Shown here in pieces: positions 22,965 to 39,125 of a DNA stretch of 64,000 bases. The position numbers and the translations under genes were made by a program. This stretch comes from Phaffia rhodozyma. Its lineage: Eukaryota; Basidiomycota; Tremellomycetes; Cystofilobasidiales; Mrakiaceae. The DNA is taken from the NCBI GenBank assembly GCA_014706385.1, contig JACGZH010000006.1:806001-870000 (forward strand). The letters run 5' to 3'. The notes beneath the pieces were generated by a model. That model had not been told where the DNA came from. It saw nothing but the letters and a program-made list of their open reading frames with translations, and made no database searches. The first letter of the stretch is position 1. The number at the start of each line of letters is the position of its first letter.

Positions 22965-24413
22965 TCAAAACTCGATACCCACCAAGACTGCACCAGAGTC
23001 AATCCTCCACCTCTTTACCTTTGTTGTCTCACTTTCACTTCCTGTACTCTCTCCCTCACTCCCCGATCCATTCTTCTCGACTTTCTTCTGCTTCAGTCCT
23101 CCGCGTTTCTTTCCCCCGTTGATCGCGATGTTCGATGTAGTAGAAGATGAACCTTTAGGATCAATGATAGATCCTCCGATGAAGAGCAAACCATGAAGGA
23201 GTTCGCGCAGATCTGGCGAGGCCTTCCGAAGCACAAAGATCACCTTGCTAACGTCTAGATAGTCAGACGCGAGATCCATCTGAACGTTTGTTTCAGGTCG
23301 ATTCTACAAATCAGTATGCGCTGTCAAAAGAATGAAAACAACAAGACAGCAAGACGAACTAGGATCTCGACTGATTCTCTAATCTCAACTCCAACGGCAT
23401 CAGGCAAACCGATCACCAAGATCTTTCCGCTAGCGTCACGCTCCTCGTCGTCCGCCGGAACGGGGAGCAAGCCCGACCCACTGTTCAACAAGACTCCGTC
23501 CCAGACGATGCCCGATAATTCACTTCTTACCACGACCGGTTCAGATCGGGCGTTAGCGGCCGCAACTTCTTCCTTCTTGGGCAGCAAAGTGTCCCAGAAG
23601 GAGCCTTGCCGAACGCGTTCCTGAGAAGGACGACCGGCAGAGGTATTGAAGTTGGGTGCATTTCCCAAAGGCGAAGGAGACGGTGGAGTGGAATCGGGAG
23701 TGATCGGCAGGTCGACCGATACCTGGCGAATAGGCTTGGGCTGAGCCAAGCTACCTGACGAGGGGAAGATAAACCAGGTGGGAAGAGAAAAGTCAGGTAA
23801 GACCTCGGGGGAGAGAGGAGGAGATAAGAGCGGGGTCGAAGAGGGAATGATGATCGATCCCTGGCTGATGATCTGCGGAGAAGCTGTCGAGGCGATCGAT
23901 GCAGAAGAGGAAACGACGGAGAGAGAGGTAGACGAAAGAGAAGAGAGGGAAGAGATCGAGGAGGATAGAAGAGGATAGGAAGGGGAAGGGGAGATGGAAG
24001 AAGGTTCTCGCACAGAGGCACCTGTCACGTGCCTAAGATCACGCCACAACCAGAAACAACCGAGTCAGTATGAGCCCTTTCTGGCAGATACCAAGACATT
24101 CTCATCGACAGAATATGTCTTGGGACGACGATTATGCTGAATGATGGATAGAGATGTGAAGAGGACAAACCTCTGTGACCATCCCAGCGAAGGGATGGCA
24201 TTTTTCACCCAGCCGCCCTCAAACCCAACACTTTGGCCCGCCGCCGCCCGTGCCGGTGAATTTGTAGGTGAACGTTCGTCCACCGACCGAAGCGATCGCC
24301 AGAGCGTCGTTCACTTGTCCATTATGAGGGAACCCGAAGAGGTTGTTGTTGTTGTTGTTGTTGTTGTTAGTGTTGTCCCTGTTCCCGGTCGTAGATACGC
24401 CGCTAGAGAGCAT
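22965..24413 (-). CDS. OAZ1: Ornithine decarboxylase antizyme, +1 programmed frameshift
   Basis: Antizyme binds ornithine decarboxylase and sends it to the proteasome without ubiquitin, and also limits polyamine uptake. Exons on the minus strand: 24413-24171, 24032-23360, 23303-22965. ORF1 (24413-24222, 64 codons) ends GGGGPKCWV at TGA (24221-24219). Skipping the T at 24221 continues as EGGWVKNAIPSLGWSQR into ORF2 (353 aa; total 417). ORF2 is Ser/Pro-rich, then carries the antizyme fold: GKILVIGLPDAVGVEIRES, DLASDYLDVSKVIFVLRKAS, PDLRELLHGLLFIGGSIIDP and the end VLVGIEF. Polyamine-dependent +1 shifting is the known control in this family, where the usual P-site codon is TCC; here it is GTT. 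ORF1 has a poly-Asn run. The C-terminal half is clearly antizyme; the shift site is inferred from frames and context. Confidence 0.87.
24342..24369 (-). repeat. AAC trinucleotide repeat coding poly-Asn
   Basis: Nine or so AAC units (TTG/GTT on the + strand) encode the Asn run in ORF1 of the antizyme gene. Confidence 0.85.
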
Positions 24414-25358
24414 GCATATACAGATGTGTTTGAGATGAACAAAGGTGAGAGTTGGTCCGGGAGGAACAATGGGGTCACACGTTCAAGATAAGCTTGGATA
24501 GATAACCGTAACTCACGCAGGGCAAGAATTAAACATAATATTTTTGGACTGTAAATTCATCATTCTGGAAATCGAACAGAGCTGAAGACGGGGAAGGTGA
24601 TGTTGAGGAAGGAGGGAAGGCTAAAGAGCAAAGCTGAAGAAGGTATGCTTGGAGGCTTGGTATTGAACGTTGTGGTTAGTTGATAGACGGTATCCAAGGG
24701 GGAACGAGTGGGCGAACTGGAGTGTTGGCCGAGTATCAGAATGGCACATGTAACAGGCGTAGAGAGTATAACGAACGTAACAGGAGGGATACCGAGCCAA
24801 CGTTCGACGGGGTGATCACACGTGGGGTGCGTCGGGTTACCATCGGGGGTACATTGGGGGTGAACGGGGGTTTGCATGGGGCTCGCGCATTCAGACGCGG
24901 TAACATGCAACAGTTGTAACATCTGGTGTACCTGAGGCGGATGTTTACATTACGTAAGTGCGTTGAGCCAGCTGAATTTCAGGTTGTTCTCGATTTTGAA
25001 AGAATTTTGAAATTCATCTTTTCCTTCAAATTCTTGACCTCCCATGACTTTTGTCCCCGGAATCTGACCTTTCTAGAAAGCCCAGGCAAATCGATCAGCT
25101 TCCCAGGTGCAGACGCTTGTACTCCCCAAGCAAGTTCCTCAGCAAACAAGTGAGCCCTTTGATCTGCTATGTTGCAAGTCTCGAGAGAGAACAAGATGCT
25201 ATATGTTATACAGGCAACATAAGAAACCTTAGGAAAATCGATGCTGACAGAGCGGATCGTTTTCTGCACTTCAACTAGCTTCTTAGGTCGACCCGAGTCC
25301 GAGACCTAATCTTCTCGCCTTCACCTTAAACCCTTTTTAAACACTCCCTTTATTCAAA
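24414..25358. promoter_or_regulatory. Divergent leader/promoter of antizyme and RPS2
   Basis: The region between the antizyme start codon and the RPS2 start codon. A 120-codon frame (24922-24560, minus) could be an upstream ORF or an alternative 5' exon of the antizyme transcript; its translation is Pro/Thr-rich and not recognised, so it is not called as a gene. The right end (25320-25358) is pyrimidine-rich, as usual just before ribosomal protein genes. Confidence 0.4.
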
Positions 25359-26370
25359 ATGTCTGAAGTTCGAGGACGAGGAGCCTTCGGTAGGTCACTT
25401 TGTTTTGATTGTAAAGGAAATTTGTGTCCGAAAGATTATTGGCTTGGAGTGGGAAACTGACATGTCGTGCTCATGTGGAATTTACATACTGACAGGCCGA
25501 GGAGGCGCTGGTGCCCGAGGTGGACGAGGTGACACTCGAGGACGACGAGGACCTCGACGAGGAGGCCGAAAGGACGAGGACAAGGAGTGGTAAGCGCTTC
25601 TTTCTTCTGCTCTATTTCTTCACGCGTTGATCAGCGCGTGAGCGCGCCTACTCTTTGATTCGATCTTCAACTCATTGCTGTCCTCCTGTCTCGCGCGATT
25701 CCTCAGGGTTCCCGTCACCAAGCTTGGTCGACTCGTCAAGGACGGAAAGATCAAGTCCATGGAGGAGATCTACCTTTTCTCCCTCCCCGTCAAGGAGTTC
25801 CAGATCATCGACTTCTTCCTCCCCACCCTTAAGGATGAGGTCATGAACATCACCCCTGTCCAGAAGCAGACCTCTGCCGGTCAGCGAACCCGATTCAAGG
25901 CCTGTGTCGCCGTAGGAGACTTTGACGGACACGTCGGACTTGGTGTCAAGTGCGCCAAGGAGGTCGCCACCGCCATCCGAGGTGCCATCATCGCCGCCAA
26001 GTTGGCCATCATCCCTGTCCGACGAGGATACTGGGGAGCCGCCCTCCAGGAGCCCCACACCATCCCCTGCAAGGTCTCTGGTAAGACCGGATCCGTCATG
26101 TGCCGACTTATCCCCGCTCCCCGAGGAACCGGTATCGTCGCCGCCCCCGCTTCCAAGAGGCTCCTCCAGATGGCTGGTATCGCCGATGTCTACACCCAGT
26201 CCAAGGGAAGCACCGCCACCACCCCTAACTTCTTGAAGGCCACTTTCGTCGCTCTCTCCAAGTCTTACCAGATCCTTACCCCCGATCTCTGGCGAGACAT
26301 TGCCCCTGGACAGACCCCCTACGACCAGTTCTCCCTCTTCCTCGCTCAGTCTGCCAAGAAGGCTTACTAA
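25359..26370 (+). CDS. RPS2: 40S ribosomal protein S2 (uS5)
   Basis: Core protein of the small subunit near the decoding site and mRNA entry. Exons: 25359-25389, 25496-25589, 25707-26370 (262 aa). The Arg/Gly-rich N-terminus ([18 protein letters not shown]) is the usual target of arginine methylation in uS5. Then come [16 protein letters not shown], the S5 double-stranded RNA-binding domain with [19 protein letters not shown], and [20 protein letters not shown]. Codon use is strongly biased: CGA for Arg and GGA for Gly dominate, with C-ending codons elsewhere, as expected for a highly expressed gene of this genome. Intron 2 holds a small GC-rich inverted repeat (25620-25641). Confidence 0.98.
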
Positions 26371-27203
26371 GCGCGCACTCACTTTTGTTAAAGTCAGAGT
26401 CCTTGGGCCATCTTTTTTGGAGAAGGAGCTCTTCATTGGGAATCTTTTTTCTAGGGTTGGCTAGGCTTAGATTTTGATAGTTGTCAATGCTTTGGATGAA
26501 AAAAGCTTTTTTTCTCCATATTCTTGTGGGATTGGCTGGTTAGATTGGAAAATTACAACGAAAGAAAAAGGAGACAGTTGTGAATATGCTGACCCTGTAA
26601 GATCGCCGTGCGAGCTAACCTGGATGTACAACATCGTAGTCGTTTTTTTCTGTCTGTTCCTGGGTGAGGTCAGGCACTCATCTCTGCCTAACGAACTGAC
26701 GCAAACCCTTCTCACGACACCCAGCCCTGTAAACAACAACATCAAGTGTTCCGATGAGCCCTTGCTCCTCTGATCGTATAAAGGACAAACTGGGTGTCTA
26801 TGTTTCTTGGCCTGCTTTTCTCTTCTTTCTCTCATTTTTCTTTCTTTCTGTCCCTTCACTCCCTCTCCCTCCTGCGTCACCTCTTCCCCACACTCATTTG
26901 CCCTTCAAAACCAACACCTCGATTGATTCGAGCTCGTCTGTCTTTTCTCCTGTCTCGTCGTTCAATAGGACAAGTTCCTCCCACGCTCTTTTTTCCGAAT
27001 TCAGTCGCGCACGTCTTGCTGGTCAAGCTCCGTTTCTGCCCCGTTTAAGAGCCAGTCTCACAAGTAAGCCTCTGATATATTCAACGACTCAAAGACTTGC
27101 CGCGCTAATCAAATGTGCAAGAACTTTCTTCATCATCAAGCCCCTTCGTGCCTTCTCCACCTCCTTTCCCTGACCTCTGACCTTCTTTCAAGCACATTTA
27201 AAT
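26371..27203. other. RPS2 3' flank and promoter of the next gene
   Basis: T-rich 3' UTR after RPS2, then a CT-rich stretch (about 26800-26990) typical of promoters here. The Phe/Ser/Leu-rich open frame at 26754-27173 follows from base composition and is not called. Confidence 0.4.
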
Positions 27204-28766
27204 ATGCTATACGTTAAACCATCCTCCTCAGCTTTCACGCTCGCCCTGCTTTTGGTGACGTTGCAGAACTCCGCTTCAGCCGCGCCCATCCCAAGTAGGG
27301 TTGCTTCACTCCAACGGAGTGGACTTCTTGAGGACTTAGTCCCGTTGGGAATGGTCGAAAACATGACCGGTCCCCTCGCTTCCAGTGTCGTCCATGCCGC
27401 AGACGTTAGTAAACCTTCTACCTCACCGTTTCTCACTCAGTCCTTAAGTTTTCAATTGAGCGCGTCACAAACTGCTTTCACTTTTCTCGCTCTTTCCCAC
27501 ACAAGACAACGGAGCCAAGTGCTCTTCTCAAACGCTCTTCATCTCAGCACTCGTTCAGTGTGAAAGAAAGATCCCCAAACCTCGGCTTCACGAGGAAGCA
27601 TCCTAGGGGGCTGACTGTGAGATCGCATCCTAGTTGGCGCAGATCTGAGTTTACATTGGAAGCTGATCGAAAGACATTGGTGCTTGATTTTGTTTCGTTG
27701 GTGTGATATGCCTCACCATCAGCCCCGTGCTCAATTTATGAACGAAATCGAGGACAAGGAAATCATTGACCGAATGGCCAACCGTGCACAGAGTACTCTC
27801 GATGAAGTCGTGCAGGTTCATGTTCTCGATGAACTCCCAAGCGTGTTCTCGGACCTTGTGCGGCCCGATCTACGAAGACATCCTCGAGATTTCTTGACTA
27901 CCGTACGAATATCATACCTTGTTCTGTCAAACCCATGTGCGCGTTTGCTCATTCGCATATGACCTTGGAATTGACCTTCTAGTTGGGAGACACCTTGACG
28001 ACAAAGCTCGGCAACCCGTTGTTGGAAACCGTTCCAAAAATTCTGGCAGAGCCAAAAAAGATTATAAAAGATCTGAAAGAAGTACCATTCGGTTTGGTCG
28101 GACGAAGAGAGCACGCCCGTGACTTCACTACTTTCGTAAGCATATCCTTTCTGCCTTCCCTACGAGATGTTAGCTCAGTCTTAAAGGTCGGAACGGCCTT
28201 GGCCCTTCATCTGATCGAACAGAAGCATCGAGGTGTACTGGACGTTGATTCCAAGACTTTCCGAGATATCCTGACTCCGGTAGGTTATATCCTTACCTTC
28301 TCTATTGACGTCCGCAGGCTATTGATGCCTATCTTGTCGATCGATGACTTTACAGTCCATCTCTACGGGCAACATTCTTTCAAACAAGCCTTTGCAATTT
28401 CTTCCCGTGATCGGTTCGGAACTGCAAAGTGTATCCTCCTCCCTTCCTATCAAGCTTCTCCGGAAAGATCAAGACTCGGACTCGAATTTGAGCTCCCATG
28501 AGAACGATGATGACGACGATGAAGATAAAGATAAGAACGACAACGAGGAGGATCAGGACCGGGAGACACCTTCGTCCAACAAAGATTTCGCAAAGGACGC
28601 CTCCGAGGCTGCTATGAAATCTCACAAAGCATCGACCAACCATCGATCGATCGACTCCAACGATGAAATGAACGGGAGCTTGCGCGCTCGTTCAAACACC
28701 AATTCGGCTCATACATCAGAGACGGGCGCGAGGCTTAGGCCTGACACAAAGTGCAACACGACATGA
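27204..28766 (+). CDS. Putative secreted protein of unknown function
   Basis: I do not recognise the family. Proposed exons: 27204-27404, 27548-27679, 27723-27902, 27983-28135, 28187-28279, 28356-28766 (389 aa), all introns phase 0. The N-terminus has a clear signal peptide (hydrophobic FTLALLLVTLQ, then SASAAP as a likely cleavage site). Middle exons are helical-looking with Leu, Glu and Lys; exons 3, 4 and 5 end with similar words RDFLTT, RDFTTF and RDILTP. The last exon is Ser-rich with a very acidic block (DDDDDEDKDKNDNEED) and polar tail. Exon 2 is the least certain: its intron 2 would be 43 nt. There is no catalytic motif. A secreted or vacuolar lineage-specific protein is possible. Confidence 0.6.
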
Positions 28767-29248
28767 CCATTTGGACCTGTCGCGAAATAACCACAGTTTG
28801 GGACAGATGAAGATAGTGGAAGGCTAAACAAGGCTGGAGGGTGCGCTGGGTGTTTCTTCACCTCAAAAAGCTGGTCTTTTTGAGAAATTTTGATGTAAAC
28901 GAGTAAGTTTCGTCTATGAATCTATCTCGTCAAAGTGTTCATATCAATTTCTCATATCTCTCTTTCTCTTTTCGCGCGCACTTGCAGGATCCCTCGTTCC
29001 TAGTTGTATTCTATCATTGGGTTTGTTGAATAATATGATTTTATTGTTCAGATTGACCCTATTGGTGCACATAAAGAGGAACATTTTTAACAGGAATATG
29101 CTAAGAGACGCGGGTCACATCCGGGTCCTTTGGTTCTGAGCAGAGATGATTCACAGCTAGAAGACAAGGAAAAGCGATGATAGATGAGAAGCAAGAAATT
29201 TCATTATAGACTCAAAAACAAGTGGGTAAGGACGGCAATCCTTCCAGA
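28767..29248. other. Convergent 3' flanks
   Basis: Between the stop codons of the secreted-protein gene and AROM. No coding or RNA feature seen. Confidence 0.4.
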
Positions 29249-34703
<5,455 letters not shown>

Positions 34704-35221
34704 GGTCCTGAACAGATGAGACCTAACTTTTTTTTGTCGTTTCGAAACGGATACAACGTCAGCGGAGGGCGATGCGCATGAGACACAATCGATTCAGTTC
34801 ACAACAGAATAAGCCAGGTTTCTCTTGATAGGGGACTAACTCAAGCTAAGATGGTCTCGGCTGTTTTTTTTCCTATCTGAAAGGAGAGGGAGAGATAGAA
34901 AAACGTGAGGGTAGTGAGGAGAGCAGAAGAAAGAAGAAGTCGATCGAGGACGGAGCACAAAGTGTTTTTACCCGAGTCACCTCGTAATTACCAGATCCTA
35001 GTCCTTAAATAGTTTCAAAAATGATTCATGTATGTTCATCTGCTCACAGCGTCTGGAAGTAGGCGCATGTATGTATAAATACGACCATGTGTATATAGAG
35101 ATCAGGGAAGCTCGCCCAAGAAAGAAAAGAGAAGGCGAGAGAAATCGAAAGGTAAATTTTGAGTATGATGAGAATTTCCTCCCTAAAATCGGTCTTGAGA
35201 GGAACTTTCGTTCTGCTCTGA

Positions 35222-38200
35222 TCAAAGTCCAATATAACTGCTTCTTCCTCCTGGGTTGAGCAATGAAGTCTGGCCAATCTTGATCCGTCCAGTCCCCCGG
35301 GATCCATCTGTTCCTCCAGTCAGACTCTCCGTCCCCTCCCTGAACAGGCCTCCGCTCAGTTGAGCGGCGTCCATCATCGGACTAGCCAATGGTGTTCGAA
35401 CACCATTACCGGGAGTCGAAGGCATTCCCGGCGTGGCCAGTGAAGGCGAGGAAATAAGAGCGGTTGGAGAAGTAAGGGGTAGGAACGCTTCGGCATGCCA
35501 TTCGTACCAAACCTAGAGGGATGAGTACAAGAGAAATAGATGAACAAGGTATCCAAACGTTTGTCGATTAGAAGAAGGATGCTAAGATCAAGGGATCAAG
35601 CGGACTTACTTTGCGGCTGCGCGAGTCGGTCAACCGCCAAACGTGAACGTCTAGTTCAGAGTTGCTCGGTAAGAAGAGAGGTTCCTGCCAAGTACAAAGG
35701 ACGAATGATCGTAAGAATTATGTGGACTTCCCAGAGAAGAAGCAGGCGTTCAACTTGGAACTCACTCGGAACGGGAAAAACAGAGGGAACCAGCTGAGCA
35801 TGTCCGGGCTGATGATGTGCTGTCGGTCGGGATGAATGGAAAGCCCGATGGAGCCATAAAGATGAGCCTCAAAGTAACCAGCCAGACCATGGAGAGCACC
35901 CGCATGTGGGATATGGAACGTCAAGTGGGCGGATCGAGTGTTGTGAGAATTGGTGAGAGGCAGTCCCGAATCATCGAGCACTAGATCCCTCCTCGGGTGC
36001 TCGAACGCCCAGCATTCCTGAACCCTTGGTCCACACCGAGCGCTGTCCGGAGGGGCATCTCCTGAAAGTGTGTTGACAGCCTGGAACATGACAACATAGG
36101 GCGTCTCTGCCTGCTTGGGTTCTCTAGAGGTGGCGTTGACCTCGTTGAAAAGTTTGGAGGAAGAAAGTGGTGCAAGATGAGCGGTGTAGGAAGACGGGAT
36201 CGAGATTCCATCGGCTGTTTGAATGAGAAGCAAAATGTGTGGTAAAACGCATGACGAATCAACATCCACTCGTAGTGTGTTTTCGATCTGTCTTGATCTT
36301 CTTGTGAGCAAAAAGGAGTATGAGAACGAACGTTTCAAGAATCTCATCGCTCCATCCAAACATTCTGGTGAGAGCTCGTTGTCTCCGAAGGATCCCAAAA
36401 GTTCTGATACGATGATATCGGCCGGCTCGGGGACTTCTAATGTTCGCATATCGCCAAGAATGATTTCGACCGCATCTCCCCACTCGAGCGCCTTACGCTC
36501 TTGCAGTCTATAAACCCTCGGACAAGATGCGATTTTCAAGGAAGGCGAGCCCGTTCATTGAGCATTGAGACTTAGCAAGTCTACTGTGATGTCAGTGCAG
36601 AAGAGTTTACATACGTGATAAAAGCGCTGGCGTTCTTCTCAATGGCGTATACATGAGCCTGCCGGTTCGCACGCTGTAAAGCTCGCAACACACCGGCGAC
36701 CAAAGGTCCTCTTCCTGCTCCGCAAACATAGATTGCCCTTGATAAGTAGTATCATATGACAATCAGCATGAGATACCATCAGGTTTGAGATGATCAGTTA
36801 AGGGAAGAGAAAGAACAATTACTCACAGGGGGGTCCCTGCCGGTCTGTCGTTCAACGCCAACACCACGGCCTCTTCGTAGTTCTTGTATTTGACCGGATC
36901 TCGCTCAAACACCTCGTACGTCGAGCTCTGCAGATCATCCATAAGTGGCTGGAGTGGCGCCTGGAGCCAGTCCCAGTAGCCTCTTGCAAAGTCATCCATT
37001 CCGCCAGGAGATGTATGAAGCTGCCTGGCTGCCCGCTCGAGATGTCGAACATACTGAGGATAGGCCGGGGCTCCACCTGAAGGGTGAAGGTTTGCCGTCG
37101 TTTGAGAAAGAATGATTGTTGGTCGTTGCTGTTGGTTAGGGTTAGATAAGATCCGAGTCAGAAAAACAAGAGGTATGGAAGTTACATCAGGAATAAACAT
37201 AGAGAAAGATACCTTCATGACTTCCTTGAGGAAGGTTTGGGTGGCCTTGCTGAGCACGGGATATCCTTTGGCGTTCGAGATAAAGCTAGAGGCGGGAAGA
37301 AGAATATGTCTAGTAGGTTCGGAAGCCCATCGAGCGAGAGCGCCAGGGGAAGGCGGAAGAGGGGTGGTAAGATCCAAAGCTGGGAAGGGAAACACGAAAA
37401 GTCGACAGTCAATCTCGGGAGCAGAATATGCACAGTTGAATGGGCTGATGGATCATAAAGTTTGATGAAGAGCACAATTTACTCACTGCAACTAAGTCTG
37501 GGGTTGTATCCACACATCGTTCTGATGACATCCCACAATTCCCAAGTCGCGCTTGGGTCCGGACCGCCCGGCCGGCTAGTGCTCAGACGGACACTGTTCC
37601 GGCTCATGATGCTCCCACTGCTCCTTGCGTTATCTCCTGGCTGGTTGATAAGCTCTGCTGGATCAGAGATCGAGATTCGAATAGAGATCTGGGTATACGG
37701 ACCACCAGCGGCTAGGCAGGCATTCACAGCTCGGGCGTAGTCAGCGACGAGCGCTCGGTTCCGGGGTGGGGGAAGGATCACGACGGGTACGTTGAGATAA
37801 GCTGCTTGAGCAAGCTCATGCCGGAGTGCCTTGAAGAAATGGGTAGATAGGTCTGTTGGTTCAGGCGTAGCTCATGACAGCAGACTAGCATAAGCGGTAC
37901 AAAAAGCAAAAGGTGTTACTTACGAGTTCAGAATCGAATCGAATACCTTCATCTGCCGAGTCGAGATCCAACCATTCAGAAGCCATTCCAATGAGATGCT
38001 CGGTTTCCTCTGCGAATTTGGGTGATAAATCTCTTGCGCACGTTAGCTTCAAAGACTCGGCAGCAGCAGCAGCCGATGTAGGGAGAGGGAGGAGGATGAA
38101 ATTCGATTGAGCCCACCAAGTCGAGTGACAGTAACTTCGCCTCTCATGAAACCGCCTCCCATCCTCCAGCGTTCGGCCTCTTCCTCTGTCTTTCGTCGAG

Positions 38201-38768
38201 ACTCTGGATCGTCCGGTGCGTCCGCCGCGCGGAGACAAAGTCTCTCCCATCGAGTTTGCCAATTTCTGTTGACGATGCGTTCGGTAAAGAAAAGACATAC
38301 AACCGGGGGAAATGATCAATGTGTTGGATACACATATGCAAACATACGACACACAGAAACATCAACAAGAACATTCGTCTCATTCGGAGCAGAGAGATAA
38401 ACTCACGAGTTGGTCAGGCTGAGGCAAACATGATCGAAATCTCTAGCTTGAGCATCTTCGACCAAAAGCTGTACTGCGGTCTTTCTGGCTTCGGCGGGTG
38501 AAGCATTATTGTACCCGTTGGATCCTTTGTGAGGGACGTTCGTTGGGTTGAACGGGATTGAAGAAAGCGGGACGTGGAGAGCGAGCTACAAAGACAACGG
38601 AGCCATAGAGCGGAATCAAGGTTTGTTAGAATCGATCATATTCTTGGTAAACGCTCGGAAGAAGAGATCAAAATAAAACCGAAGCAACGGGGAAAGACGA
38701 GAAAATTCCTGTCGAAGGAGGGCAGAAAGCCAAAAACTTACGGGAACTCTGTCTTGAGCGGATGTCAT
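35222..38768 (-). CDS. PRMT5: Type II protein arginine methyltransferase PRMT5 (Hsl7/Skb1)
   Basis: Makes symmetric dimethylarginine on histones, Sm proteins and others; fungal orthologues also act in morphogenesis and cell-cycle control. Twelve exons on the minus strand: 38768-38742, 38585-38407, 38265-38117, 38030-37920, 37852-37487, 37379-37213, 37128-36827, 36737-36615, 36507-36332, 36214-35766, 35684-35610, 35512-35222 (804 aa). The N-terminal TIM-barrel part includes NVPVVILPPP; the catalytic part has DRP (line before VYVCGAGRGPLVAGVLRAL, SAM motif I), HVYAIEKN, the double-E region VSELLGSFGDNELSPECL, and FLKPDGISIPSSYT. The C-terminal exon adds a Ser/Thr/Gly-rich tail beyond the usual beta-barrel end. 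Donor of exon 4 (GTAACA) is inferred from phase. The tail exon contains a 20-bp palindrome. Confidence 0.95.
35388..35407. repeat. 20-bp perfect palindrome
   Basis: AATGGTGTTC followed by its exact reverse complement, inside the last coding exon of PRMT5. It is self-complementary with no loop. Function unknown; it may be chance. Confidence 0.8.
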
Positions 38769-39125
38769 CTTGAATACTTGGTGGATATTAGTAACCTAAC
38801 AAGATCTATAGAGCCCCGAAGCTACCAAGAAGAGGAGGAAGGCTGATGTTTGGGTGGTCAAACGGGAGCGTTGTTTCTCTGCTTCCTCCAGATAATCTCA
38901 TCCAGAAAAAAGAAGGAGGTCACGCGCAGGCTGGGCACGCGTAAATGATATGTAACCATACGCGAAAGCGGTGTATGAAATCAGTCGCGTGCTCACGTGC
39001 CATGTGGCGTAGACGCGTCAGATAAGACTAGCAACGTGTTCTTCGTGCGTTTGACCTTGCGCTGTTAGTTCAGTACTTGCTTGTTGGTGTGATTAGGACA
39101 CAGAGGAAGACGTTTGGAAGGAATT

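Noticed and set aside
23527..24021. 164-codon minus frame overlapping antizyme ORF2
   Set aside because: Shadow frame of a Ser/Pro-rich coding exon; the real frame is fixed by the antizyme C-terminal motifs.
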